This document shows, in pieces, positions 13,501 to 24,186 of a stretch of DNA of 64,000 nucleotides. This DNA is from Oscheius dolichura (lineage: Eukaryota > Nematoda > Chromadorea > Rhabditida > Rhabditidae), in contig OW051497.1 in the NCBI GenBank assembly GCA_932521035.1, positions 930,001 to 994,000 of the forward strand, given 5' to 3'. A model generated the notes under the pieces. That model saw only the letters and a list, made by a program, of their open reading frames with translations, had not been told where the DNA came from and ran no database searches. Each line of letters starts with the position of its first letter. The stretch's first letter is position 1. The translations under genes were made by a program, and so were the position numbers.

Positions 13501-14416
13501 GAGGAGATGGAAAAGAAGGAGTCTCTCAAAGAGGCGAAGTTGCATGGCAAACCTTCAGACCATATCCATCGTTCGAGACTGGTCACGGATTCTGAGGAGT
13601 TTGTCGACTTACAAGGAGACGCTGATGACGACCAGAACGGATCAGTTTATCCGCTGGAGTCTGAGGTACGTCACAATACATTAGCAATTGTTTTATTCCC
13701 ACCATGGAAAGACCTGGAACTCTTTTTTTCGATCCACATAGCCGCTACATAGAAGTATACGCATTTCCTGGAGCTTGGGTAGCTAAATTGACTTCAACAA
13801 CTAGACAGCCGCGTCGTATATCAGCGCCACAGTTAGACAGCCGTGTAGCCTGTGGCGCAGCAAACGACACGGCTGTCTAGTTGTAACTGTGGCCGTCGAA
13901 AATAAGGAGCACCTGGTATTTCTCGTTAGAAAACCTCTCCAAGTGCGATTTATTCCTTCTATTTAGGTAGAGAGGTTCCCCGAAGCCGCCTGTCCCAATT
14001 GCCGTCGACCAATGGGTCGTTGTGCTGTCTGTCACATCCACGACCGAACAGAGTGGAATGTCTTTCCCAAGGCTAGAAAGTTCGAACGCCAGTGGTGCAT
14101 CTGCCATCGCTGTCACCATGGAGGGCACGTAGTTCATCTTATGGACTGGTTCAAGACCCAGACCAGCTGTCCTATTCCACAGTGTGATTGCGAGTAAGTC
14201 ATTTCTTTTGTGAATAAGGGGAACAGTAATGCTACGCAATGATGATACATATGTCATTTCACGGAGGGGATCTTGGGAAATTTGGGGGCCAAAAAAGCTT
14301 GCTTAAAAATAAAACCGTCACATTTCAGATGCAACCGGTCCACTCTGTTCAAGACCCTCAAAACATGGTACGAAGAGACGACAGATTTTTTCCACAACCC
14401 ATCCATCCATTTCTAA
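4534..14416 (+). CDS. mios: MIOS-like GATOR2 complex subunit with a giant charged insertion
   Basis: About 30 exons join with consistent phase from ATG 4534 to TAA 14414-14416. N-terminal exons (4534-4811, 4853-4928, 4969-5156, 5198-5305, 5344-5466, 5698-5829, 5872-6115, 6141-6308) encode WD40-type sequence, including CLRVLDLR and SICLFDIRK, after an acidic head. The exon at 8692-11056 encodes about 790 mostly disordered Lys/Glu/Ser-rich residues. Later exons (11368-13391) encode a helical region matching MIOS. The C-terminus (13968-14193 and a last exon ending 14416) has the MIOS zinc finger: CPNC..MGRCAVC, CHRCHHGGHVVHLMDWF, CPIPQCDCEC. In known systems MIOS acts with WDR24, WDR59, SEH1L and SEC13 in GATOR2, upstream of TORC1 at the lysosome. 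This protein would be more than twice the length of human MIOS (875 aa). Three introns contain palindromic repeats. Individual exon edges in 6.5-8.7 kb are less certain. Confidence 0.8.
5603..5640 (+). repeat. Palindromic repeat family, single half-site (copy 2)
   Basis: A near-perfect half-site with flanking CGCAG and GCCACA lies in the intron 5467-5697 of the MIOS-like gene. Confidence 0.75.
8361..8460. repeat. Palindromic repeat family, full copy (copy 3)
   Basis: It begins CCACAGTTGAACAGCCGTGT and ends with the inverted half ACGACACGGCTGTCTAGCTG. About 40 nt of GC-rich sequence separates the arms. It lies in a MIOS intron (about 8255-8529). Confidence 0.8.
13799..13893. repeat. Palindromic repeat family, three-module copy (copy 4)
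   Basis: Left half-site, then a middle module (CCACAGTTAGACAGCCGTGT followed by AGCCTGTGGC), then an inverted half-site. It lies in the last but one large intron of the MIOS-like gene. Confidence 0.8.
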
Positions 14417-14519
14417 TTTCAAGCCGTAAAGTCATGTTGTATGTATTGTTAATCTTTCCCTTTTACACATTCTAGCAGATCCATATCGTCCATAGAAATG
14501 TTTGTAGTATAGCTGAGCT

Positions 14520-14924
14520 TTAAATGACGCACCAGGTGTAAATGTTTGTAACTGTATCCAAGACGCCGGTGGCTCCACCGCTCAAGATAGCTTTTATTGA
14601 AAATTTATCGCATCCTGTGATGTTTCTAAAAGAAGAAGCCTTGCCGCAGTTCAAATTATGAGTTTTTTCCTTTGCTTCTTCTAATTTTTTTAAAATAAAG
14701 TTTTTTTTCATGTTGCAAGTCTCGGATAAAGTAGGATTCTGGTCAAGAAATAAACTAACCTTGTTATTTGTTGAAAGAATGGGGATACACTGAGGCCTAG
14801 GCGGTTCGGGACGATTGATTGCCAACATAAGACGGAGTGAATACAATAGACTGTGGTCCTCTTTATATGATTCCCCGTGGCTTGAATTTGCATTCATAAT
14901 GGCCCCAATACAATGTACAATCAA
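14520..14924 (-). CDS. Possible small secreted protein (uncertain)
   Basis: On the minus strand an ATG at 14924 opens a frame starting MIVHCIGAIM. The frame stays open to 14520, but an intron from about 14756 to 14674 (gttagt...aaattag) would also fit and would remove a lysine-rich stretch. The product would have four or five cysteines and a weakly hydrophobic start. It converges on the MIOS-like gene with a gap of about 100 nt. No family is recognised, and it may be chance. Confidence 0.25.
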   Translation of the reverse strand: MIVHCIGAIMNANSSHGESYKEDHSLLYSLRLMLAINRPEPPRPQCIPILSTNNKVSLFLDQNPTLSETCNMKKNFILKKLEEAKEKTHNLNCGKASSFRNITGCDKFSIKAILSGGATGVLDTVTNIYTWCVI

Positions 14925-14929
14925 CCCGA

Positions 14930-16840
14930 AGGCTAGAAATCGCTAAAACTTCATTTGCAAACAGAAGTTTTACACAAAAAGGACCGGCAGCTTTCTCAGA
15001 GGATCAGCCAGTGACTGACTGAAGAAGGTGGCAGGAATCAGTACAACCAAGCACACCTCAAATGAGTTCCGGGAACAGAGAATGTGCTCTTGACTCGCCA
15101 GAACAGCGTACACTAGAGATAGAGTACGCCGAGTATACTCTAAGTGACGAGAACAGCGTACACAAGTGAGGACACAACATATTTCCGACATTCAGCTATG
15201 CATGTATGTGGTTGCAATCCCCGGCAACATAATAATATAATATGGCTTTGAAGAGACGCGGCGACGTACAGACAGCATAACACAACGCATATACACATTG
15301 TTGAACGACGTACTCCACTGTGTTCAGCGTACACGCACACGTCTGAACGAGTTTGCCGCGTTCACAGCATAATGAGGGGCGTTCAGCGCACGCCGGTGCA
15401 GGTGGTGGCTATCAGGACTTCGTTGGTCAGCGTTACCATGCCGTTGTAACAGTCTAACCTCCCTTTCAAAACTTTGCATTGGGGAAAAAGTGTCGGAGTG
15501 TAACGAAAACTCTGGTGTTGCTATCTTGCCCGCGAAATTCTGTGCGATATCGCGATGAATTGCTCAGGAATTTCCCCTTCAATTGGCTTTTCTTATGCTA
15601 GTAAAGCCAAGGTATGAACTTTTTTTATTATAAATATCTTCAAGCCGAATGCTGGGAATCCATATTGAAGTGTACAGTATGGCTTCCAATTATAAAATTA
15701 GCTCGCCTGAAATAAATAATTTAACCTATTTATCGAGGGGTAATCTACCAAGAGAGTCATGTTGACGGAACAGTGTGCAATGTGAGAGATTACCATCGCG
15801 AATAGGTCTCCAAAGATTTACGACTACAAGTACTAGACAGGCTCAGCAGCTGCTAAGATGACCATCATGAGGTTTGTTGGGGATCTCATATTGAAGCTTC
15901 CGAATTAAGATGACGAAAAGGAGTATACGTAGCCATGAATAACCGTAGGGCGGTAAGTAGGACGAACAGGAGGCTTCAGGAAAGTCGTCCATCGGAATTC
16001 ACTGAAAAGAAAATTACATTATAACTATGGATGAGCAATCTGCCTACCTTTGTGATACACGCAACATTACTTACCCTGATATAAGTAATGGAGAGCCATT
16101 AAAGACCCTCTTCAGTATGCAGAGAGGGAGTGAGAAGGACGCAGCAGGGCTCAGTTTGGTAGTAAATAATGATCTTGATCTATGCAAGACCGGAACAGGA
16201 AGATAGGAAACGTAGTAGTAAAAGAAGAGGTGGAAATAAGCGGCGCAAGAAGCCCAATGGCTAGAATATCCATTATATAGAGGGGCACAGTTGGCAGAGG
16301 AGAGAAGACATCTGGTTGGCGAAAAAAAACGACTAGGCTGGACCTTGTCTCGCACCAACCAAAAAAACGGCTCGAATAGACCCATTCGCAACGTTAATTA
16401 GCAATTTGGAAAGACAGAAAGGACCATTAATCCCTGGATGTGTGGATGCCGCCGAATTGGGTTCAAGCCAGAGGCGATAGGGCATATACAACAATTGGTA
16501 TGCATGCCAGTCGTAAACTACCCGAAGAGAGCTGTAGAAAAAAACAGTAGATTGGAAGAAGACAAGATTGATCTGTGTATAACGTACATTATTGACTGTC
16601 AGGGAAAAATTCGAAAATTATCCACTCTTCCTGGTTTCTCGAACCGTTCAAGTGGAACCTGAGCAATGGTTGGGTCAATTCCGTATATTACGTTTAACCC
16701 ATTTTTACCGAGAATTCTTCGAAAAAAACATTTTTGTCGGGAAAACACTTTTCTAGGGGTAATCATACCTGACAAACACGAATCAGCTGTCAGTTTGGCT
16801 GCTTTCCCTCGTTTTCCCCATTTTTTGGACGATTTTCATT
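14930..16840. other. Gene-poor stretch with a short direct repeat
   Basis: No exon chain could be assembled. A roughly 50-bp unit occurs twice in tandem (GAACAGCGTACAC at 15101 and 15151), and related CAGCGTACAC strings recur near 15326. Other frames, including about 100 codons on the minus strand at 16071-16391, have no features of real protein. Confidence 0.4.
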
Positions 16841-16849
16841 ATAAAGGGA

Positions 16850-16912
16850 CCGCATGGCCGAATGGCGTAAAGAATTAGCGCGCGGAAGGTCGCGGGTTCG
16901 AATCCCGAATGT
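16850..16912 (+). other. tRNA-derived element or tRNA pseudogene
   Basis: A perfect RNA polymerase III A box (TGGCCGAATGG, 16855-16865) and B box (GGTTCGAATCC, 16895-16905) are spaced as in a tRNA gene. A 4-bp T stem closes around the B box. The flanking 7-nt segments that should form the acceptor stem do not pair, and no convincing anticodon arm forms. It is therefore a decayed tRNA or a SINE head rather than a working tRNA. The D-arm sequence is closest to a Leu/Ser-type tRNA. Confidence 0.6.
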
Positions 16913-17396
16913 ACAAAAATGTCAAATTTTGGAGAAAAATGCATCTAAAGTTGTAAATTTGTATTGCGATTTTTTTCCGACGCGCCGCCAGATGACGATC
17001 GTCCGCCTGAGTTGCCCTGGAAAATGGAAAATAAGGGCAGATCTCTCATTTTCCGGCGGTTTTCTTATTATTTCGATATTTTTTATTGGAAATAAATTAG
17101 TGCATGTTAACCAGCAAATTTTTCTCTACAAAATTAAATGCATAGACAGTACAAAAGCGACCGTTGGAAAATAGGTATACTGTAACTAAAGGCATGGTTC
17201 CTTTAAGGCAACTCTGATCTCAATAAGATCCATCGAAGGCTGGGTCCGCCACCTTTCAGGCCGAATTTAAGGTTTAAAAGCATGAAAAAAACAAAATAAA
17301 AGTAAACTATCGAACGAACGATAATGTAGAAAAAAAACAAGTAAAATGAGAAAAAATTTTCGTTATCTAATAATACAACAGAGGCAACGACAGCGA
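16913..17396. other. A/T-rich stretch without a gene
   Basis: Nothing supported. It contains several poly(A) runs (near 17280-17360), which could be the 3' untranslated end of the minus-strand gene ending at 17397. Confidence 0.35.
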
Positions 17397-17754
17397 CTAA
17401 ATATCTTGTTTAAACTCTGGTTCCTCCACTTGGAAGATTGTTCCAGGGGGAAATTGGAACGGCACGCGGACTAGGTGCGTCTCAATGAGAGAACTCCAAT
17501 TCGGCGACTTCGGACCATACACCTGAAGAAAAAATAAGTGAAACTATTGACAAAATGTGACAAGGTTTGTGAAACGTAACTAACCTTTTCTTCTTTGTTT
17601 TCCTCCGCTCCTGAGCCTCTCACATCCATAATAGCCTAAACTAGAGATTACTAAACATATTTTTATGTAAAGTTACCTGGCGAAGACCAGCAACAGCCGC
17701 TGCATCAATTTCATCCGAATCATCTTCAATGTAGAAATTACCACTGAACGCCAT
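17397..17754 (-). CDS. Small acidic protein of about 84 aa, function unknown
   Basis: Three phase-0 exons on the minus strand: 17677-17754, 17585-17635 and 17397-17522. The protein starts MAFSGNFYIEDDSDEIDAAA and ends VEEPEFKQDI. Its ATG lies 8 nt after an acceptor (gtatttttag), which suggests trans-splicing. However, a further upstream exon (about 17905-17972) also joins in frame (adding residues such as STLGALLGKFLDSKLP before the ATG), so the protein may be longer. There is no signal peptide or membrane segment. I do not recognise the family. Confidence 0.55.
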
Positions 17755-18109
17755 AGCTCGAACTAAAAATACAGTTGAAGTTGAAGATTCACAAAGCAGG
17801 CAGAGCAGAAAAATGAGAGTAAAGAGGAAAAGGAAACACGACCGCACCCTGGGCGCCTAGATATAAGAATGACCGGCCGTTTGAGGAGATGAACATCGTG
17901 TTTACCTGGGAGTTTTGAATCCAGAAATTTTCCCAGAAGTGCCCCAAGGGTAGAAACCAAGTGTTGATCACACGTCTGTAAGAAAAATGGAAAAATTTCG
18001 ATTTTTAGGCTGGTTGTTCTATATCTTGGTTGTTACACAATACACTAGGTTTTGATTACATAAGAAATTCAAAATGTTTAATGACATCGAACCCCGCTAA
18101 AAGTAGTGT

Positions 18110-18530
18110 CCAAAGATGCGCCTCAGTGGGGCGAATTTAATGACATAACTTTCAAATCATGTCGACGTGAACTCGCTAAATGGTATCAGTTACGAGTTTG
18201 GCTACTTCACTTACATGTAAGATTATCCCTGAAAACCACGCAAGTAATCTACAGATCGAAAACGGAATCCATGTGCCCTAAATGTGGAGTCAATCGAACA
18301 GTCTCAATGAGACAAATTTTTTCATATAAGTTTCAAATCCAATCGATGTCATATTCTTGGATGGTGTCACTTTCGAGATATCCTACTTCACTTATATGTA
18401 AGATTATCCCCGAAAACCACGCAAGTAATCTACAGATTGTATATGAGCTTCAGATGCCTTGAATTTGGTGTCATTCTCTTCGTCTCGATGAGACGATTCC
18501 AATGACATAAGTTTCAGCTCCATTCTATAT
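18110..18530. repeat. Tandem repeat of about 185 bp, 2-2.5 copies
   Basis: The strings ATGTAAGATTATCCC and AAAACCACGCAAGTAATCTA occur around 18214-18254 and again around 18395-18433. The surrounding sequence (CTACTTCACTTA upstream, TCAATGAGAC or TCGATGAGAC downstream) also repeats. The open frame across it on the plus strand is a by-product of the repetition. Confidence 0.7.
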
Positions 18531-18673
18531 TTCCTTGATTACTTATCTTCTGGTAAACGTTTTTTGCTTTCTATACATTCATTATTACCTCTGTGCCGGC
18601 ATCATGCTTTTTTATTGCCTCTGTTGTTTCTCTTTGTTCTTCTGGTTTATGTAACTGAAGTTTATTTTCAGCT

Positions 18674-18990
18674 ATGTTTCTCAAAAAAAAGATTTCTTCT
18701 TCCGCAATTGGAAAAGATAAAGCGATTAAAAAGGTATTTCTTCACTTATATTGAACTTATTACTAGTTTAGAAGCGTCTTGCAAAGAAGAAGAAGCCAAT
18801 CAAGGAGGTTTCTGTCAAACCCGTCTCTGATTCGGATGAAGGTGCTGAAGTGACCAGCCAGGATGCCATTCCGATCAAGACCCGCGAGAGAAGCTCCTCT
18901 TCCAGCTCATCCTCAGCTTCGACGACCACTTTTGATTGGGATAGCGATGAGCAGATGCCAGAATATGAATTTGATGGCAAATTTGAATAA
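18674..18990 (+). CDS. Small Lys-rich/Ser-rich protein (92 aa), likely nuclear, function unknown
   Basis: Two exons, 18674-18733 and 18772-18990, are separated by a 38-nt intron. The ATG lies 2 nt after a tttattttcag acceptor, a classic trans-splice arrangement. The N-terminal half is highly basic (KKKRLAKKKKPIKEV), like a nuclear localisation signal. The C-terminal half is acidic with a run of nine serines in ten residues. No known domain. Nuclear location is inferred from composition only. Confidence 0.6.
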
Positions 18991-19313
18991 ATTGTAGTTG
19001 TTTCTTTATCTTTTATGTTTTTAATTGGTCGTTTTAACGATTTCTATCTGTTTGTCCTTTTTAAACTGTACTTTTAGATTAGTTTGAAAACAATTGAAGT
19101 GATAATTCGGCGTGGGTCTTAAATTTGGTCTATGCCGATACAATTCTTCTTGTTTTAGAAAGTGTTGTCTAGTGCTTGTCTAGACTTGAACCACACTTCG
19201 ACTTCATTTGCATATGTATGGAGTACACCCCTATGACCCGATTGTCGGACTATGATGCATGGAGCCGGTTATTAACATTGACAATATGAGAACATTTATT
19301 AGGAGATGTCTTT

Positions 19314-22300
19314 TTAAAATTTGTAAACACTTCCGTGTTTATTTTTGTACATCTCTCCTACTGAATATTTGTCTGGCGTTCGTAGCGGCACCATTCGTTT
19401 GTAGTAAACGATCCACAATACGGCTACGGCGGCCAAGAGGATAATCTCCATTGACCAAGCAGGCCTTGGTCCGAAGAGTTGAAAAATGCTTCTGAATTAT
19501 ATTTGTAGTTCAAAATGGGGTTAAAAAGAACTTACGAGACGAACACTGGCCCAGCTATCCTGGCTATGCACCCGGAAAAGAGAAGAAGACCTGTCATGGT
19601 ACCCTAAGAAGTGAAATTGAACCGATAAGAAGGTAAAAATACCTGATTTCGTGGCCCGATAATCTTGGAAAATACTGTGTTCATGCTGACAGTGATTATT
19701 GTAAAAGCAGGTCCACAGACAGCAATGTACGCAATGATATAGACCCACATGTTGATGGGAGGAACATGTTGACACCATTCAAACGATGGCCTACAGCCTA
19801 ATGGCTCCGGATTCCTGATCATTGTGCCGTTGACTTCAATGACTATAATTCTCTATTTGTTTGAAGAATTAGGTGCCCTCACATTCTTCTTGATAGGTAA
19901 TTTTCCCAGGCAGCCACCACCAGGAGAATGTTAACAAATGATAGAGAACGAGAAGGAGGAGTCCAACAATTACTCCTATTCTATGGTTCATCCTTAAAAT
20001 TTCACTTGGCTATAATAATATGCGTTATGTGACCGAACTTTTTTTTGGGTTGAGAAATTGAGAGTAGGCTCATTCGAACCGATAATTTTTGTTGCGTACG
20101 ACTGCGCTTTCCAAATTTTTTGAAAATGAGGTAGTGAGGAGGAAGCGAGCTTTTAAATTTCATTTTATTCAGCCCTTTTTTTTGAGCTATCGCGATGAGA
20201 GTAGGCTCATTCGACGACGCTTCTTCGCATATTGGCGGTTTATTTTTTGCTAAGCTCTGGCGCGTAACAGTGACGAATCGACAGCACTTTACCAAAGTTA
20301 AGCCCTTTTTCTATAGCCGGCCGGGTTTGGTCAGCCAGCGGTCAAAAATGGTTTCGCTTTTAGTTTTGTCAAAGCCGGGGATCTCGACCAAAACCAGCGG
20401 CACGAGGATATTCTAACGCGGAGCATAGACCCACGCCTACAACCCCCGCGTCGGCGGCCGCCGGCCGCCGTAGGCGCGGGGTGAGACTGGAACGCGAGCC
20501 TAGGCTCTTGCCCGCGAGCATAACTGGGTCAACCTTTTTCCATAGCCAGCCGGGTTTGGTCAGCCTATGGTTAAAATGGTCTGGGATTTGGCAAAGCCGG
20601 GGATCTCGACCAAAACCAGCGGGGGTGACTGTAACGCGGAGCCTCCGCCAACACAAATCGGGGGCGTCGGCGCCCCTTTCACAAGGACGTCTTCCATATA
20701 AACTGGGCATATCTAGTCACTTGGCTATAATAATATGCGTTATGTAACCGGAACTTTTTTTTGAGTTGAGAAATTGAGAGTAGGCTCATTCGAACCGATA
20801 ATTTTTTCCGGTCAGCCAATGGTCAAAAATGGTTTCGCTTTTTGTTTTGTCAAAGCCGGAGATTTCGACCGAAACCAATAAAACGGGGGAGATTCTAACG
20901 CGGAGCCTAGACTCACGCCTACAACCCCCGCGTCGGCGGCCGCCGGCCGCCGTAGGCGCGGGGTGAGACTGGAACGCGAGCCTAGGCTCTTGCCCACGAG
21001 CATAACTGGGTCAACCTAACCTTTTTCTATAGCCAGCCGGGTTCGGTCAGCCGGCGGTCAGAATGGCCAAGCCTTTTCTTTTGTCAAAGCCGGGGATTTC
21101 GACCAAACCAATGGAACGGAGTAGACCCCAGCGCGGAGCCTCCGCCAACACGAATCGGGGGCGTCGGCCGGCCAAGGCGCCCCTTCACAATAAAACTGGG
21201 CAAATCTAGTCACCTTTTTATAAAAATATGCCTTATGTAACCCGCAACTTTTTTTGAGTTGAGGAGTCGAGAGTAGGCTCATTTGAACCGATAATTTTTG
21301 CTCTCTCGAACTGCACTTTTAGAATTTTTTGAAAATGAGGGAGTGAGGAGGTATGGGGCCTCAAAGTTTCGAAAAATGTAACAACGTTTTCTTATCGCCT
21401 CTGGCGCTTATCGCAATCGAATGACATAGGTCTCATCTCGCCAGCTATATCGGGGGGTCATTCTTATATTTTCAAGCTTCCAAAGAGTCACAGTGAGGAT
21501 TCAACAGCGTTTGACCGAATTCTGATCCCTTTTTCCATAGGCGACCTGATTTGGTCAAGAAGTGGTCGAAATGGCTTCGCTTTTGTTTTGTCCAAGCCTG
21601 GGATTTCGACCAAAACCAATGGAACGGGGGAAACTGTAACGCGGGGCCTTGGCCAACATAAGGGCGTCGGCCGGCCACGGCGCCCCCTTCAATAAAACTG
21701 GGCTCTTCTAGCCCAGTTAATAACTGTCAGAGGAAGATTGCGAACCTCTTCCCAAAGTTGAAGATGATATCCACTGCATAGAGAACGAGCCCAACTATTC
21801 CAAACCCAGCGTGCATTATGGAATTGTACCAAACGGTTTCAGGTTTGTTCCAGTTGAACATAGTCATAGTCATAGGAGGGCCAATACTGTAACCCCCGTT
21901 AGAAAAAGGAAAGAGGGCTCTTACACTTCGATGTTGGTAATGACAAACATTTGGGCGAATCTACAAGCTATGCACATCATTATGGCGATTTTATCAAAAG
22001 ATGGGAGCGCATAGAAGCGGGCATGGTCTTCTAAACATTATTTGTATTGTATTGTATGGAATCCTACCGTTCTCTACTTCTACCTTCTTCTGCAATCCGA
22101 CTGTTGACTCTCTGAAGCAGAGGATAACCAAGAAGAGAGAGACAATGTTCAACAGAACGCCGAGGATAGCAGGGGCTAGAAATTTAACTATTCCTTTAGA
22201 ACGATTACTGTACCTGTGTACATATCCAGGTTTAATTGACCAGCAATATTATATCCGGGATATCCCAAAGGAGAGAGGAGCATCTGAACAGCTGGGCCAC

Positions 22301-23008
22301 AAGTCAATCCCATGGAAAAAGCTCCCATATTGAGGGAAATGGCTCTCGAACGGTCAGCAGGAACACTTCCGACCACAGCATAGTTCCGGAGGACTGTGAT
22401 GACTCCTGAAATGTTTGATCTTCAAAACTATTGTAATCACACTTTGACGGGGAATTATGCACTACAGAGAATAATAACAGTACAGGCGGGAACTGACCTG
22501 CTCCCATTCCTGTGATACTTCTCGAAATGAGCATGGTCCATTTGGGATGAGTGATTCCAACAGGGCACAGTAAGTAAACAGCATTGCCCATTATCATGAT
22601 AATTATGCTAAAGATTTAAAGTTATGCGGTCACGTCATGATTTTAAAACCCGAAAATAATGGGGATCCTGTTTTGACCCATTCTGTTTGCTACGTAGCCG
22701 AAGGCAGGGCACATGATGGCTTGTCCCAGACTGTACATGGCACTGATCCAGCCGAAGAAGGATTCAGAGACATCTGGTTGTAACTGAAGCATATTTTACG
22801 AGGATATTGAGATGCCCACCTGTAGGAGATACGGCCACAGTGAGGCGAAATATATTGTGAACTGTAGTGCGGCTAAAAATGTGAGGGAACTGGCAATGCA
22901 TAGGGAAAACCACTCCGTCTTTGGTTCATTATCCGCGGATCTAAAATATTGAACGGGCAGAGGAAATAGAAGGGAATACTTTTGAGCAGCAATAGCCACG
23001 GCAGTCAT
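19314..23008 (-). CDS. Major facilitator superfamily transporter, MFSD8/CLN7-like
   Basis: Exons on the minus strand run from ATG 23006-23008 to TAA 19314-19316. Exon 1 (22820-23008) encodes a first membrane segment ending SLWPYLLQ. Later exons give FFGWISAMYSLGQAIMCPAF, a middle section with TMFNWNKPETVWYNSIMHAG, and a C-terminal part with FSKIIGPRNQGTMTGLLLF, GCIARIAGPVF and LFGPRPAWSMEI. These match the order and spacing of MFSD8, a lysosomal membrane transporter mutated in a neuronal ceroid lipofuscinosis. A dileucine-like KYSLLFPLP lies in the N-terminal tail, as in lysosome-sorted proteins. One intron (19993-21745) is 1753 bp and filled with GC-rich repeats; the others are short. Lysosomal location is inferred. 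Confidence 0.75.
20005..21745. repeat. Compound GC-rich repeat array inside the MFSD8-like intron
   Basis: Three degenerate copies begin with an AT-rich block (ATAATATGCGTTATGT and relatives, near 20015, 20725 and 21220). A second block (AGCCGGGTTTGGTCAGCC and relatives) occurs near 20318, 20545, 21032 and more weakly at 21540, with a partial copy at 20810. A GC palindrome (GGCGGCCGCCGGCCGCC) is repeated near 20450 and 20935. An inverted repeat around GCCCAGTT/AACTGGGC closes the right side near 21700. Frames here are not coding. Confidence 0.7.
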
Positions 23009-23250
23009 TGTAAGAGACAAAGTCGAAAATGTGAGGTGAGAAGACTTTAAACAAAAAACCGAGACTATTTTGCATAAGACGATTGTACCAATGTCACCGC
23101 ATCGTAGTTCATACTTAACTATGCATAAACTACGTCAGCTCACTTCACACATCACTAGGGGCTTGTCTAATAAAGGTCACACCACCAGTCTGACCGGTGA
23201 TAACTGACTACAGTACTTGGATATGGCATTACTACCAGCTGTCGCTATTC

Positions 23251-23660
23251 ATGAGCACAACATCTTGGAAATATATACAACCTCACATCCGGTTGTCCCC
23301 CTTTTCCTCTTGGTCACTGATTATCTTTCTCTCCAATTTTCCGCTTTATAAAATACCGTGGAAACGGGTGGCTCATTTCAATCCCCTTCCCTCCTCTATG
23401 ATGTGGTATCTTTTACTTCAAACAGCTACTGAAATTTGTAACTGGGAACTAAACGGCTTCGTTCGCCTGAGCATCATGATTCTTATACTCTTGGCGTAAG
23501 TCATGCTTGACAAATTTTAATAGAGGACAGGTTCTTCGGATTTCCTTGCCGTTGTCAACATGAGCACAACAACCAAGTCGTACCTTATTCTATCGAAGAG
23601 ACAGAGACGCCTGAAAGCGAAGAGAATCTCCTTCTACCTCCTGAGAACGATGACATATAA
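23251..23660 (+). CDS. Possible small single-pass membrane protein (uncertain)
   Basis: One exon ends at about 23495 in a hydrophobic stretch (LSIMILILLA) and can join, through a 35-nt intron ending at 23531, to an exon that continues FFGFPCRCQHEHNNQ and ends ENLLLPPENDDI with stop 23658-23660. This gives a membrane segment, a Cys-rich turn and an acidic tail with a leucine motif. The start is uncertain (ATG 23251 used here). No family recognised. Confidence 0.3.
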
Positions 23661-23727
23661 AGCTTGGTACCAAATTTCTTGGAAAAATGGGATTATTGGG
23701 CAAATTGGTTGTTTATAGAAAATAACG

Positions 23728-23828
23728 ATTAGACAGTAGTGTCGTTTGTCGCGCCGGTGTAGGCTGTGGTGCGACACGGCGTACTAATTGTGGAGCCGAC
23801 AAACGACACGACTGTCTAGGGATGTGGC
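23728..23828. repeat. Palindromic repeat family, full diverged copy (copy 5)
   Basis: Left half with GTGTCGTTTGTCGCG, a middle module and a right half GACAAACGACACGACTGTCT. Confidence 0.75.
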
Positions 23829-24186
23829 TAGGTTTCTTTGTCAATTAAGATAAATAGATTTATTATCAACAGTCTAAACAGTTCTGACATAAAATAAAAC
23901 GATCCAATACTGCCAAATTGTTATTAATTCTTTGTACAGTTGCACAAAAAGTGATTATCATCTCTTATACAAGATTATATTGGCTACACTCCTGTGTGAC
24001 CTCGTACTATTTAAGATGGTAAGAAATGACAGAGAGAGCAATTAAAAGATTGTGTCCTGGGAGTAATAGTAAGTATCACAATCCAGTTGAAAAGAGTAAT
24101 AATCTGGTTTAGAACCATAAAAACATATATGCATCAGGGAATGGGAGATAGAGAGGGATAATCAGTTGAGAAGCAGTAGCCCGTTT

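Noticed and set aside
16850-16912. Functional tRNA gene
   Set aside because: A and B boxes are perfect, but the acceptor arms do not pair and no convincing anticodon loop forms, so I call it tRNA-derived instead.
18106-18462. Plus-strand frame of about 118 codons
   Set aside because: It spans the 185-bp tandem repeat, shows repeated peptide only because the DNA is repeated, and has no domain or splice context.
20369-20710. Minus-strand frame rich in Arg, Pro and Gly
   Set aside because: It is produced by the GC-rich intronic repeat array; similar frames recur in each repeat copy.
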